Assembly: GCA_024305405.1 (NCBI GenBank) | Contig: JAKNDB010000109.1 | Span: 5,394,001 to 5,458,000 of the forward strand | Direction: 5' to 3' | DNA from: Dirofilaria immitis | Lineage: Eukaryota; Nematoda; Chromadorea; Rhabditida; Onchocercidae | DNA: 64,000 nucleotides | Part shown: positions 27,276-40,324 of the stretch, in pieces | How the letters are laid out: each line of letters begins with the position of its first letter | How positions within the stretch are numbered: position 1 is the first letter of the stretch | Translations under genes and position numbers: made by a program | The notes under the pieces: generated by a model | The model's database searches: none | What the model saw: the letters and a program-made list of their open reading frames with translations, nothing else | Told to the model about the DNA's origin: nothing

Positions 27276-30200
27276 ATGAGCACTATTAGCGCTGGTGTTT
27301 ATCCAGTGCATAATTTCTATCAGGAAAGAAACGAAGAGCGCACTAAAAGGGTACAGTCATTTTAATTTCTTTTTCCAGATTAATAAGAAAAATTACGTGT
27401 TTAATTCGCAAAAAGGTCAAATATGATTATTATGGAATATTTAGGTTTTGGTACTAACTGCTGAAGAACGCGTAGAATTACTTTCCCGAAGGATTTCTGC
27501 CTTTGCATTCATTGTTATTATGCTCATATTTGGGTTACCGTTATGGTGGCAGACAACTTCAACATACCGAGTACCATTTCGTACTTTTTCTGCTGATCAG
27601 CAAATCACTTTGCCAGTACGTTTTCAAAACTTTTATGTTTTCTGTCTTTTATAAATTTTGATACTAGGTTCCCTGCAGGATTTATTTTTCTCGAAAATTT
27701 TTTGTCCTGTGAAATCGACATAAATTATTTGAAGAATATTCTCAAAAGCGTGCATTAATTTATTCTGTCACAGATATATATATCAGTAGCTAGTTCACAT
27801 TCGTCCATGAAATCCCATGTTGATCGTGCAATCACTATACTTCTGAATGGACTTTCTGAGCTTCCAGAAATCGATCGATTACGTCTCGTATTTAAATTAA
27901 ACCATGAAGATATGGTTTGTCTTGGCCCTATTTTTCATTTTTCATCTTTTAATATATATTCTTCTCTCTAAAACTTTGTGAGTCTTTTATACTATTTATT
28001 AGAGAGATTTTTCAGGATGGCATGGATTTCATCTCAAGAACTGATACGGAGAAGAATAATTTTTTTGAAGTGCATATTGCAATAATTAATGAGATGATAT
28101 GGCCTTATTCTGGATATACAACTTATTTCGATGATCTATGGACGCTTATATTAAATTGTGAAGACGAGTCGAAACTTGCGCGACGAATGTTTGCAGCCAT
28201 AACAGATGTTCTTTTGGACACCAGCCATCTTTCAGCAATTATAAAACGTGATTTGAAGCAACGAATACAATCAGCGGAAATTTTTGTCTTATCATCAAGT
28301 CAGCAGGTTGACTTTTGTGTAATGTATGATTTTTGTCTTTCGAATTTGATTTGAATTCTATAATTCCATAAAAAGTAAATGCTGCATTGTTTTAGTGAGA
28401 GAGGTATATAGTAGACAACGGAACGAATCGTTGCTCATTTGCTGTAAATGTAGCTTCATAAAGTTTTTTTGATGAGACTTTCTACTTTTTTCCCATGTTT
28501 TTAATGTCATTCCTACAGAAACGTTTGATTTGGGATTCAGTTGCTTTAAGTGCTCGATATATTGTGCAAGTAATATTTTTACATGGTGGTTATAATGAGA
28601 GCAACGAATACTATTCACCGGAAAATATTATCTTGCATACACGCCGATTCGCTAAAAAACTGGCCGAAGTATCAGATTTAATTATCAGTTCAGAGCATCT
28701 CTGGGATTTTGACCTGACTGCATGGTTGAAAAAAGATGTTCAAGAAAGAAATACCATTCAAATGGATGACGTATCACAAATAGTTACCGCTGTAAGAAAT
28801 TTCATGTTTTTAGCAAGATCGAAAAGTTATTATTCTAAAAATTTTCCCAACTTCCAGAATCTCCAAAATTTCCTCGATTCCATCAATATTTTTCAATGTT
28901 ATATTAATAATGCAATTCATAGATCGAACAGGAGACCAGCACCGTTGAATCGTCTGCTCCAGTTATGAAGTTAGTAGTATTGGACGCCCCTCAGCCAATT
29001 ATTCTTCTTGATTGCGTGGTATAGGTTTTTATCCTGTATTTTTATCAAGCTTTTGCCACAATTTGTGTTTAGACGTTTTGCTAACTGCAACATATTATAG
29101 GAATATTTCCCATTTTAATCGTCATGTTTTTCTATTTTTCACCTTTGTTGATGTTAAATTTGATTCTTGTCGCAAATTTTTCAGCCGCGAAATATGATGT
29201 CGACTATTAGCCAAATACTACCAGTGTTTCAACGGGTTGATTTGTTGTGTTAGTTGATCAGCTTAGTGTGGTTCGCTGAGGTGAATTGAATTGACTTGTG
29301 TTGTGTTGAGTTGTGATGAGTTGAATTGAATTGGGCTGGTTAGAACTGTGTTGAGTCCACTCGATAGTAAAAACTTTTATTCATAAAAAGACATCTGTTT
29401 CGTTATAGAATAGGATTTATGTGGATTAGGAGATGCGAATGGTTTTCCATTAGACAGCAGGCTGTTAGGACTCAATTACAACCTAGACGAAATCCAATGG
29501 GAAGATTAGGATGTGAACCTGGACGAAGATGTGAATTTTGGGTAAATATTATAAGCGATTACTAACAAAGGCATTTCCCGTGGGTATGAGCTCAGATAAA
29601 AACAAAAACAACAAAAAAAAAGCGTAGGAACTTAAGAAATGTAAAATCATAATATTGTTGACATTTATTTACAATGAAAAATTTATTTGATGGTTCATTT
29701 AGTCGGGGTTTCGCGAATGCGAGTTCGCGACACTGCCGAAGAGAGGAGAGAAGAAGAATTACTGTGGAATTTTGACGAAAGGTCTTCATGTGTCGCAGTT
29801 CTTTTGGAGCTTCGAGTTATATATGTAGTTCCATCGATTCGGTTCTTTGTTGTGAATCTGGGTATCTCTCTCACCTCTTTAGGCCATTCTGATATAAGGG
29901 TTTTCCGTTTCTCCTTGTCGATATTGTTTATAGATTGATCCCATGCATACTTTTCTTTCCGTAAGTACTGGACAAATAGTTAAAACCTTACCATGATCGG
30001 GATTAAATATCCCAACGGATCGTATTGTGATGCGATGAACTGCAGAATCGCTCTTTTTGTTAATTTTTGTTTGACCATGGTTTTAGTGTTAACCGCATGG
30101 TATCCAGGTCGACTCTACTCCATGGCCAGCAGACATAATACCGACCATTCTTTTTCTCGAGTGTTTTTGGGAAGCTTTCATCATCATTATCGTTTGGAGA

Positions 30201-32814
30201 CTCTTGAATCCTTATTGGTTCCGATCACCAAAATTTTCTAGTTCTGAATTAATATTAGCCTTAGCGGTACATACCAAATTTTATGGAGAAGTATTATTTT
30301 GACGGAGTTTACCCACATCTCTACATCCGGCAATCATGGGGACCAACCTTTGATTCTATCAACATGTGACCAGAAGTCAATGGTTATGTGTTCTGCAATT
30401 TAATAAACTTAAAATAATCGGTTCCAGTCAATATGTCAGGTTTCTCCCAATAATTTATTAATTCTTGAAATCGAGTTTCTTTTGGTTATCCACATTCATT
30501 GGTTAGATGTTCGACTACGTTAACACACTCTTATAACGTCGTTTTCCATTGTTTACACGTTCAATTGCGTAGAAGCCGTGGGACACAGTATTGGGTTCCT
30601 CATGCCGAATGGAGCTATCTTCATAATTTGTTTGTCAGATTCTGTTAACTTCAATTGTTGCGATAACTTCTGAGAAATGAAGGGAGTTGCAACCTGTGTT
30701 GTTGGGGTCGAGTTGGATTAGAATTTTCTTTGTTGTACTTGTTCGAATGGTGTAGATTGAGATATAGAGGGAAACTGAACAATTCTTTTTATGAGGAATT
30801 CGAAGATTTTCGTGATCATCCTTGATTTCAGAATGAGCCACACTGTTTGATGAAAGTTGTATTTCTGTTGTCACACAGCTCACTGCTGTGGGAGTGCTAC
30901 CATTAGCAGTTGTATAGACGTCGCATTCACTATCCCAATGATCTTGTGTACAAAATATATACGCCTTCTTTTAGTTACAGTGAATTGTGATGAGTGTCGA
31001 TTACTTTGAACTGCGGAAAGTTTCGGATTGCTACTTACCATCGACAGTGCTGATGTTCCTCCAGGATTATATCTGGGTTTTTGTCCTAACCTGTTGATTG
31101 TAAGCTTAGTGCCCGTAAATGTGGAAGGATTCTGAAATTCTTGACCTGTTGGGTTACATGGACGGCAGAAAGTCTCTAAGTTTTGAACTTGACCAAGGCA
31201 CTTCTATTCTCTTTTGAACATATGCCTTACTCAAAATCCATAATGGTAACTTATTTCTATCATACTTTGGATACTTGAATATTCCAAGTCTCTCCTGTGG
31301 CTTCCAATTGTCGTAGCACTCGTTCTATATTTTCGATCGTGGCCAGCCATCCATTCCTTATCATTTCTTTTGATGGCTTGGAGTTGTATAATCATCGTTA
31401 TATTGTCGAGGAGTCTCCATATTTGAAACTAAGCAGTTGTCTGATTACTTCGTAATTTTCAGGTGCTATTTCATAATCTGATATAACTTGTAAAGCATTA
31501 CTTCTGAGACATGAAAACAAATGATTCAATTTTTGGATTTCGGGAATTTTTGCGAATTGACTGGCGCGTTGAAGCTGTTCCAAAACTGCGCCATTATCTG
31601 GGGTCACAAAGGCATTTCCCGTGGGTATGAGCTCAGATAAAAACAAAAACAAAAAAAGGCGTAGGAACTTAAGAAATGCAAAATCGGTTAAATGATTCAT
31701 AGTATTGTTGACATTTATTTAGAATGAGAAATTTATTTGATGCTTCATTTAGTCGGGGTCTCGCGAATGCGAATTCGCGATAATTCTACTGAATTACTGC
31801 TGAAGTAAAAATATTAGTATGATTTCTTTATGAGAAACTTTGTGTAGAAAATAATCACGACGAATAGCTCTGGTCGCATAATATTGCAGTTGAGAATGTA
31901 TACTTCACCAAAAGCAGGATGATTTGAATTTTGTTATAGAGAGGCTTTTGGTTTGCTTATCATATAGCTGGCCATCCACAATTAAATTTGAATTTTTGAT
32001 TGCAGTCTTATAGGTTAAATTTTTCAGGGTGATGAAACCAATGGTGTAGTTGTGGCTTCTTGGGGCGCTTTACTTTCTTATGGTGGCCAGAAACGCTTAG
32101 CTGTCAATCAGTCGGTGATTGCTGCTATGCGTGTTCTTTTGGCCTTGATACAGATTTACCAATATCTTTTAACCGGTCACCATTGCCAGTGGCGAACTGG
32201 GAAATTAAGCGTATCAAATTACGATCATTTATTGATTGTTCGATAAATGGGATGTCGTCTGTCGCTGCGATTCATAAATTAATCTCACAGATTGATAACA
32301 TTGTCATAAACGAAGAGGTATATTACAGATGATTTTTTTCTCCGAACCAGTGTTTCCCAAACAGTTTTGTGCTAAGTAGCTAAACAATGTTTTAACTAAT
32401 GATTTAGCATTTCATTCTAATTTTATTTTGCTCTGTCCATCTCTTACTTATCTATCTCTTCGTACAAGAGCAAAGCAAGCTGATCAAAGTTTAACGTCGT
32501 TCAATATTTCGTTAGTAATTTTACTGCAAATAATTATGATAAACTTTCAGGTGGCAAGTAAAACTAATCTGGCGGTTGAGCGTATTTCTCAAGCTCTTTC
32601 AACAGTTGAGAAAACAGGCCATATTGAAGTTGACTCGGTTGCAGAAGGTCGAGCATTGGCAGAAAGTGCTCTGAATGATAGAAGTTTGCTGTCACTGTTA
32701 TACTTCCCGAATGATCAGAAATTTGCAATCTATCTGCCATTATTCTTGCCAACACTTCTACCATTATTTGGTTCAATTTTGGCTCTGAACAGGTACTGGA
32801 TGGATAAGGAATAA
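27276..32814 (+). CDS. PIGS: GPI transamidase subunit PIG-S
   Basis: Subunit of the ER membrane complex (PIGK, PIGT, GPAA1, PIGU, PIGS) that attaches GPI anchors to proteins. Exons: 27276-27352 (from ATG), 27445-27615, 27774-27914, 28016-28306, 28519-28791, 28923-29018, 32028-32317, 32551-32814. The N-terminal helix ends in GLPLWWQTTSTYRVPF, matching the family signature GLPLWW-TT-TYR. The lumenal part includes VESSAPVMKLVVLDAPQPII and VVVASWGALLSYGG. The C-terminal end SLLSLLYFPNDQKFAIYLPL plus a second helix matches the family very closely. The exon at 32028-32317 is one base short: near 32141 GG should be GGG, where MRVLL continues as GLDTDLPI in the next frame. A roughly 3-kb intron (29019-32027) carries a BEL/Pao element. 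The upstream TTTTCAG before the first exon may be a spliced-leader acceptor; an open in-frame extension makes the start uncertain. Confidence 0.92.
29281..29360. repeat. Degenerate TTGAG/TTGTG minisatellite
   Basis: A run of imperfect TTGAATTGA, TTGTGTTG and TTGAGTTG units just before the retroelement inside the PIG-S intron. Simple, decayed tandem repeat. Confidence 0.6.
29568..29737 (-). repeat. Left direct repeat (putative 3' LTR)
   Basis: Near-identical to 31608-31786, from AAAGGCATTTCCCGTGGGT to a GCGAGTTCGCGA end, with a few substitutions and a short indel. By the minus-strand orientation of the element this is the downstream repeat. Confidence 0.75.
31608..31786 (-). repeat. Right direct repeat (putative 5' LTR)
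   Basis: Partner of the left repeat, ending in GCGAATTCGCGA. The Gag-like minus frame starts within it and runs straight into the Gag segment, showing how compact the element is. Confidence 0.75.
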
Positions 32815-33756
32815 GTGCTGCTTTCAGAAATCTTAGTCAAAACTAAATCTCTCTATTACTTCTCATTAGCTCACTGTAAAATTTTTGCTTTTAATTTGCC
32901 TATTCATATGTGCATTCCAAGTGGTCCTAAAATCTGGATTCATGGTTATCAAATGAAAAATTTATTCTGTATTTGGATGTGAACCAATATGAATTAATTT
33001 GGAAGTCATAATAAACCTGAAATAATGCTATTAGTTTTTCTTTATCTAGTGTTTGCTTTTTTCAAACGGTGAAAAACGTGAAAAAAGTGGATGCGTCGGA
33101 TACTTGGATTGAAATTTAGGAAGAACAGAAATTTAATTTGATTCCGAAAGCAGTAGGATTCTCTTGTGGTAGTTGGATCTTTTAAATGGTTCTTTCCATT
33201 TTTCTTGCTTTCTGCTGTTTTGTAATTAAGGCGATTAGTTGTCTCAAATTCTCAGATTTGGTCAGGGACGTTAAAAATAAAAATTAAAAAATTACTGGAA
33301 ATTAGTTGGACTGTATTGGGTTCCGACTTCTAAACAATGCAGAATGAATGTAAAAATACGTCGAAAATGTTTTCTCGATCATACTTGTGTACGATTCATT
33401 ACATCGAGCAGTTAAATGCAAAGCATTGGAGGAGTGGCAGCAATATATTATATGTTTCAACAACACGGATTATGAGCGGTGTTATAGATGTTTTTAAATC
33501 ATTGGTCTTGTCCTTCCACGAAATCTGCTTATTTCGCCTACACACACGCATTTTAAGATCGTCGCTATTGTATCGGAGCTTCTTTCACTAATTTGAGAGA
33601 AACATAAAGAAGCTCTCGGAAATGTTATTATATCTTGCAAATATTCTGAGAAGAATCCTTTTACGTCGAAATCACAAGGAACAATTTTTGGCAGTTTTAA
33701 TTTTCAATTCCAAAATTTTGGCAGCTCGAAGAGCTAGGAATGAATAATTTGAAATG
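32815..33756. other. PIG-S 3' flank, nothing recognised
   Basis: Untranslated and intergenic AT-rich sequence. An AATAAA at 33010-33015, about 200 bp after the stop, is the likely PIG-S poly(A) signal. One 84-codon plus frame (33337-33591) has no family resemblance. Confidence 0.45.
33010..33015 (+). terminator. AATAAA poly(A) signal of PIG-S
   Basis: First canonical hexamer downstream of the PIG-S stop, in AT-rich context. Confidence 0.55.
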
Positions 33757-34213
33757 CATGGTACTGTCAATACTCTGGTTTTTTGTTGGAAGAAAAAATC
33801 TAACTTATTTAAATGCGCGTTCTGACAGTCCCTCTCCACAGCAAATATCAAATCAAGTAGATGCTGTGTTGCGTTATTTATAAAACAGTTAAATAAAAGA
33901 ACAGTTTTCTTGCTTTCTAATTGCTATTTCTCGATTCTTTTCTTTCAGTATATATCATGGTTAATGATCTCGAAGTTTTTGGCGATTAATATTTGCTTGA
34001 TTCGAGTAAATATTTGAAATTAAAACCAAGTCGGTTTTATTAATGGTGTGAAAGACTTATATTTATAGTTGCAACTATGTTTATTTTCATTTTCTGCCCT
34101 CAGTTTTAAAATTAATTTGTTAAAATTCGCTTGATCGATTAACATGGATGAATGAAGATGATTTTTCGTTTGGGTTTTCCAAAACAAGATATCATGCGAA
34201 GCAGTCATCCTAC
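33757..34213 (+). pseudogene. Decayed partial duplicate of the PPP1R2 promoter, exon 1 and intron 1
   Basis: About 455 bp that match 35411-35917 along their length. Both share the ATGCAT(A/G)GTACTGTCAA start, the TGCTGTG(T/C)TGCGTTAT block, the region around the ATG, the LKLKP-encoding stretch, the TTTTGGGATTAATTTG-type segment and the end at (T/G)AAGCAG(C/T)CATC. In this copy the ATG at 33957-33959 is followed by a stop at codon 11, the segment encoding the phosphatase-docking motif is deleted, and no later exons follow. It is a dead 5' copy left by a tandem duplication. Confidence 0.8.
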
Positions 34214-35410
34214 TTAGAGTTTGTTTTAATCATTTAGAAGTATGTTCTAAGGATGTTTTAATTTATCGCAACGATATCTCTAAAATCACTTTCATCTTTC
34301 TCGAAACCTTTTTTAAAGTTTTTTGAACGTCTGCAAGCATCTTAGAGAAGCTGATGTGTCGGAAATTGCATTTAGAAGATTTAGATTGCGCAACTCCCAG
34401 TTGAAAAACCTGCCATCTTTGCGATAAAATGAGGAATCGAAGCCATATGAGGATTAGGATTTAACGTTCAATGTTCCGCGCAGCCGCATCAATCTTTAAC
34501 TGTCTGCTATGGCAAGTTTTTCGGTTCCTTTTATTGTAAATTGAGTCAGTGGAGTGGGGTGAGGTGATTTTGGTTGTTTTTGCAATGGTGTATGGAAGCA
34601 GGACGAGTAATGTTTGCGCATCTTTCTGGAATTGGCTCATAAGTTGAGTACTATCGATTCGAGTCTTGCGGTCCCCGCGAAATTGAGGGTGAAATGAGAC
34701 ATATAAGCTCGAACTATATCATTTTGTGTCGAACGGGATTCGGCATCGTATTGTTTGTGAAGCAACTTGTAATGTTCTAAGCTATTAAATCGCTGATTTG
34801 GTTTGAAAGTACGTTAAAGCAATAGTCTATTTAGGATGGTTAAGTGATCCATGAAATCTCTGTATGTAAGGGATTATGTGCTTCACGAGGTGTAAGGAAT
34901 GCTGAAGAACTTTATAGTTTGTTTACTTTGATGATTTTTAGCTTATAGAGTTTGAGGAAAAGAGTTGAAGGAGCAATGGGAAAGATGAGCCTAATTTTTC
35001 TGTATTTACATATTAATCGCTTCTTCGTATTGATTATTTTCAATTATTCTAATGTCTTTATGATTCATTTTTTCCACAATATTAGAAAGTTACGTGCCTA
35101 TCTTTGAAGAATGCTTGCTAGAATGGTCTGAGACCTAAATGAATAATGAATTGCTGCATTCTTGAGGCGCCATATCACATCAGAAATTTTTGAAAGATAA
35201 AATAAACGAATCTTTTGATGGTTTCTTCTAGTTGATAATTCGAGCGTTATCTGTCCTAGGTCAAGAACAGCTCTATGGAGTGTTTTAATGAGCGTCTAGG
35301 GAAATTAGCTTTCTGAGTTTCAGACATTTCAATCAAGCCTTAATTTTTTTGACAAGTTTATAAATCAAGACTCTAATTTTCACGATTTCAACAGATCAAC
35401 AATCAAAGAC
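34214..35410. other. Intergenic between the duplicate and PPP1R2
   Basis: No coding sequence recognised. A GC-richer G-rich patch near 34550-34700 may be regulatory, but nothing specific can be shown. Confidence 0.4.
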
Positions 35411-35623
35411 GTTTAAAATGCATAGTACTGTCAACACTTAATTTTTTAGAGGGACAAAAACAATGGTCTTTGTTTCATAACAAATAGCTAGTCGAATATA
35501 TGCTGTGCTGCGTTATATATAAATGAGTTAAATTGAGGAATATCCTTCAACAGTTTTGTTGTTGTCGTAATTGTTGTCTTCGATTGTTATTTGTTTTTGA
35601 ATCCTTTTTCTTTTAGTTGTATT

Positions 35624-37427
35624 ATGGATAATGATCGGGAAGCTTCTGGCGGTACACATTTACTTGATCCGAGCGAGTATTTGAAGCTAAAACCAAAAAG
35701 TCTATTCTCAAGGTTTTTTTATTGCCAGCTTGTGGTGTGAAACATTTTATATTTGGAACTTAACATACATTGCGTTTATTTTTTCTTTTTTTTCTGCTCT
35801 CAGTTTTGGGATTAATTTGTGTTTAAAATTTGTTTAATCAGTTAACATGGAAATATGGCGAAGATTTTTTGTTTACGATTTTTCAAAACAAGATTTCATG
35901 CTAAGCAGCCATCTGCGGAAGAAAGCAAGCGTATTGCCGAAGATCGCGCTCATTTCGATGAAATGAATATCATTGCAACACATCATCCGGCTGATAAAGA
36001 TTATGGGTTTGTATTTTTATGTAAGTTATGTGTAGTTCATGTGAAATTTAACAGTTTTGGTTTTATAAAAGAGAAATAACATTTTATGCTTGAATACTGT
36101 ATTTTCAGAATGCTCAATGCATTCATTAAAGTATTTTCGAATTTTCGAATGCTTATTTGCTTAATTAAATAATGATTGGACTTAATATTTGGCCTTGTTT
36201 ATTGTTCTTCAATTCTTTTAAATTGTTTTCCGCAAAATTCTTAGAATATCATATATCTCCATATATTGTTAACAGCAGGACAAGTGCCCCACCATAGAAG
36301 AAGAATGCAAAGATCATTTCTTAAACAATGTTTAGTTCTGATTTTATTCGGGTGCTTAGTAATTACCATAAAATGAAGATGATGGAACTTCAATCATATG
36401 AAACGTCACTGCGAACTATCAGAATACTATTTGCTAGATGTTTGATACTTGATATTAATTTATCAAATTTACAGACTCTTCTGCTAGATCTAATGTATCA
36501 TCATGATATCTTTTTAAATTTATTTTTTCAACCTTAAGCTTACCGACTAGTAGCATCATGTCCCAAAATTTCTTAAACCTGTTAGGCAACTTTTGATTTT
36601 TCCGGAACATTTGCTGTAGCATATTTCAGACATATGAAGATTGAGGAGCCGAAAACTCCATATCATGGATATAGCGATAGCGAAGACGATGCGGACATTC
36701 ATACTACGAAGGGACCACGTCGAGTTTCTTTGGTTGGAGCAGTTGATCCAGTAAAACTAGCTGAGAGCATTGAAGCGGGCACGTCGATTCCTCCATCGTA
36801 CCTCGGAAAAAGCTTGCCGGATGATGACAGTGAGATTGAGCTTACTCCTGAACAAATCGGTAGGTTGATTTCTCATTATTCCTGGACGTTTTATTAAAAT
36901 ATATTTTTCTCTTCTGCATAAAGAACGATATTTATAAAAGCTTCAGTTCGTTATGACAATCGCATTTGCTGTGGCGAAATTTCCAATTTCATCAATTCAA
37001 TCAAGAACGGTAGACTTAAACTTTTAAGATAAAAAAATCAACATGTCTGAGTATTGCCCTCGAAAAATTCACAGCGACAGGAAAATGAGTATTTCTGTTA
37101 TAATTTAAATAAGATATATGATTAGCATCGATTAAGTCACAAATATCAGCTTTGAATTATCCGTTCATGATGCGCAAAATTTTTTTGTGTCCCTATTCCA
37201 GAAACATTAGCTGAAATTTTTTCTCGTATTTAAAATGCATAGTTTTCTGATTCTGTTTTCTCACGGAATATTTTGAAAGAGATAAGGGAACTTTGATTCA
37301 TTACTTTGTTTCTTTTCCAGCCCATAAGTGTGAATTTGAGAAGAAGAGAAAGATGCATTACAACGAAGGTGCAGCGTTGTTACGGGCAAGAGAACTTTTA
37401 TCAAAGGATGAAGAAAACATGGAATAG
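35624..37427 (+). CDS. PPP1R2: Protein phosphatase 1 inhibitor 2
   Basis: Regulatory inhibitor of the PP1 catalytic subunit. Exons: 35624-35712, about 35909-36006, 36630-36859, 37321-37427. Exon 1 ([19 protein letters not shown]) leads to the PP1-docking KSILK motif, but the A5 at 35695-35699 must be A6 to keep the frame; as written the frame runs to an early stop. Exon 2 gives [20 protein letters not shown]; exon 3 [11 protein letters not shown], whose threonine is the conserved GSK3 phosphorylation site of the family, then an acidic stretch; exon 4 [10 protein letters not shown], the segment that enters the PP1 active site, then [13 protein letters not shown] and stop. Later splice phases agree (GTTTGT/TTTCAG, GTAGGT/TTTTCCAG). 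The exon 2 acceptor (GCTAAGCAG) is weak and could be three bases earlier. The gene converges on the minus-strand HECTD1 gene. Confidence 0.9.
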
Positions 37428-38092
37428 ATTTATTATTTGAAAATCAGTTCATTATTGAATTTTTTCAATGTTTAAAATAATTTCTGCGGAATTATCATTA
37501 TGCATTTGGTTGATGTTTGATTTTGATGTTCTCGTTTTTGTTAGTTTGTTGTTCTAAACTGAAATTTTGCTTTGAAGTTTTCGGTTTCTCTTCGAATGCA
37601 TTTCAAATTTTGAAATCAGGACTTCAAAAAGCTCGGAAACTAATAAGAAATATATTAAAAAATTTGTGTTCTTACTTTTGTATTTGTTGACTTTTTCTTA
37701 TCTTCAAATTTTCATTTGGTAATTATTCAGGTGCGTGTACACTTTAGATGTATTTTTGTCGGCACATCTAATTTAATTTTCAGTATTATACTGTTTGATG
37801 GCCAACTAAAAATTTGGTATTTTAGAAACGTTTATACCATATTTGTTAGTAATTAATCAACTGCGGCTAGGACCATTTGTCTCAAAGATATAGTAATTAT
37901 AAAGCGAAAATTTGGTCTTTGTATAATGCTTGTAATCAAAGCGCTTAAGCATACGTCAGTTTCATTGTTTAGGTTCATAAACTTTGTGGAGTAGTTCAAT
38001 TTTTTTTCTATCTTTGTGTAAGCACGTAGGACAGAAGTGCTCGAATTTCGATGTTTCAAGATCAAAAACATACTTTTACGGAAATGTGTGTC

Positions 38093-38122
38093 CAATATAT
38101 CTGTAAAAAAACAGATATATTG
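38093..38122. repeat. 12-bp perfect hairpin, A6 loop
   Basis: CAATATATCTGT and ACAGATATATTG flank six A residues. It lies downstream of PPP1R2 in the convergent spacer and could act in transcript 3'-end structure or be a foldback remnant. Confidence 0.7.
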
Positions 38123-40324
38123 AACGCATATTCAGTATATCCGTGTTTTTTACAGATGTGTTAGGAAGCGTATAAGAAAACTGTTTCGGTTTGTTTTTCT
38201 TCCGGGTTCAGTTCAGTATAATAAGCATTGATCTATTTTTTCTTAATGTTTTTGATAATGAAATTTTTCCTTGTTTTCATGCTTGTTGACGTGTTAAACA
38301 TTATTCATCATAATCTTATAGTTTTCTTGTAGTTTTAAGGATTCCTCTAACCTCCAATTGTGTGCGTCATAATGACTGATTATGATGAGTAGATTATGAT
38401 TTATTTCCAAAATTTAAAATTGCAGCAGAAGTCCCAAATATTTAATAGTACTATGTGTTTGTGTAGAAGGTATGCATTATGTAGAGAGTTGCTTTACGAA
38501 CTTGAATGTTTCCTTCATGATTGCATTTATTATTGTAATTTCAGTTGTTTAATCTTTTATTCATCTGCAAAATATTTTTATAGTGGAAGTCATTAATGAC
38601 ACCAAACATTACTTTGTGGCAGTTGGATATATTTGCTAAAACTTAGTAAATCATAAAATAAAATCATCTATAACCGTTTGCTTATTCTAATTTAAATCCA
38701 ATCCAAATTCTTGGTGAAGATGTTAAGTCTACCAACGAAATAAATATTTGCTAATTTTAATTTTGTCCATGTATTGATGTTATCCAGTGAGAGCTACGGT
38801 TGTACTTCACCGGTTTTCTTCCGTTCAATGTTAACGCTATTTTTTTTGGAATGCTTATGTGGAATGTTTATAACCCAAAGGTTACGCGAATTTTACAGCC
38901 AGAATAGATTGGAAATTCTCTCAAAGCGATCTATAGGGAAATCAACGACCAGTAATTTCCTTGGAGTTATCCTAAGATTTGCCATGGTCGGTGACCACCA
39001 TATTGTTGGTCTTGAAGCATATGTAATCCGGTATTAACGAAGAGGAGGTCCGACATTTCACTCCCCTGTTTTTTAAATAAGCTGACTTCAGCATTACCGA
39101 ACACTTGGTAGAGGATCTGATGTTGATTTTCTCGAAACATGATCATGGTTCTTAATAGTTAAGTTGGGAAGCAGTGATATTCGGACTCTGCGTAGTACTT
39201 GACCAATTAAGAATTGTTAATCCAAAACAATGGAAATAGTAACCATCATCTACATATAAACTGTTGCGTTTATTTGAATGATTGACATCTTCGGATCAAG
39301 ACATTATACCCATCGATAATTACCTTTGAGCAGTAAGGTCTATCGAGTTACTCGCCTCTACGAAATAGTCTTGTTCAAACAATTCAAGGTAGAATACAGT
39401 ATAGGTTTGGCGAAAGCTCTTCCGTTTTTTGACTTGAATTTGATCCTTCGAAATTAAAAGTAATGGATTGAATTTTCATAGGGTTGGTCGTTAGTTATAT
39501 CCGACCGGTGATTCTTCGGTTGCGGACAGTTCCGCAATTCCTGATCGAATATACATTTTACACTGATGATGACTGCTCAACTTCACTTCTCTAAAGGATT
39601 GACGAATCATTCAGTATGCCACAATTTTACTAGAAAATTCTAACATTTATCATCCTATCCAAAGCACTGGTATATTTCTTTCTGAACGTTAGGTGCAAAA
39701 GTTTGGTAAACCAGCGGCGAAATGTTCAAGACATTTAATTTGAAATCCATTTTTCGGATTCGTAGTTTGCATCCTAGTTCTTTTTTTGGCTTTTGACATT
39801 TCATTCGTTTTCCAAGCAAAAGATAAACGTTTGCCAGCTTTTTCAAATCGTTCTTATTCTTCTATATGCATAATCAATGTTTTGCATTTCATATCATTTA
39901 TACTTTCTCGTTTAAAATTTGCAATTTTTCCAGTAACTCAGCTATCTTGATTTTCAAGTAATTTCATTACCACGTGTCTGGTTAAGTAAAAATCGGTTTA
40001 CGATCAAAAAGTTCGTTTTTTTTTCTTTTTTTTTTTTTTTTTTAAGCTTGAAAATAAACTCGATGAATTAGTATCACCATATGTATGATTAATATGATGA
40101 ATGTATGGGCAAGTATGGGCAAACGTTCTTAAAACACGGAAGTGGTTCACACATACTCGCTGTTTCCATAAAAAAATAAATATCTTCGCTACGTTAGTTT
40201 TTGTGCGGAAGTTTCACCAGCAAAGGTTTTTCCAAATCAAAAAGTAAAGACGAGACTTCTGATCTGAAATATATCAAGGAAATTTTAGAGTTTTCAAGTA
40301 GCAATCTAACGAACGAAATAGCTG

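Larger units (their letters stand above)
29568..31786 (-). mobile_element. Decayed, internally deleted BEL/Pao LTR retrotransposon
   Basis: A 2.2-kb element in the PIG-S intron, antisense to the host gene. Both ends carry a direct repeat of about 175 bp (29568-29737 and 31608-31786) sharing a palindromic TCGCGAA end and an AAAGGCATTTCCCGTGGG end, which I take as LTRs or LTR parts. Next to the right-hand repeat, a minus frame encodes a Gag segment of the DUF1759 type typical of BEL/Pao. Further on are broken pieces resembling the aspartic-protease region and, near 29700-30080, the end of the polymerase region (SQYDPLGYLIP, the Peptidase_A17 neighbourhood). Frames are interrupted by shifts and stops and much of the reverse transcriptase is missing, so it is not autonomous. 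I could not define a clean target-site duplication. Confidence 0.82.

Noticed and set aside
28792..28968. Open-frame continuation of a PIG-S exon past 28791
   Set aside because: The family alignment is restored only by removing 28792-28922 as an intron (GTAAGA to CATAG); the read-through sequence has no PIG-S similarity.
38774..39037. 87-codon plus frame downstream of PPP1R2
   Set aside because: No recognisable domain; suspected decayed repeat, but I could not match it to the retroelement in PIG-S.
39655..39846. 63-codon basic minus frame
   Set aside because: Lys/Arg-rich AT-biased translation without any motif or splice context.
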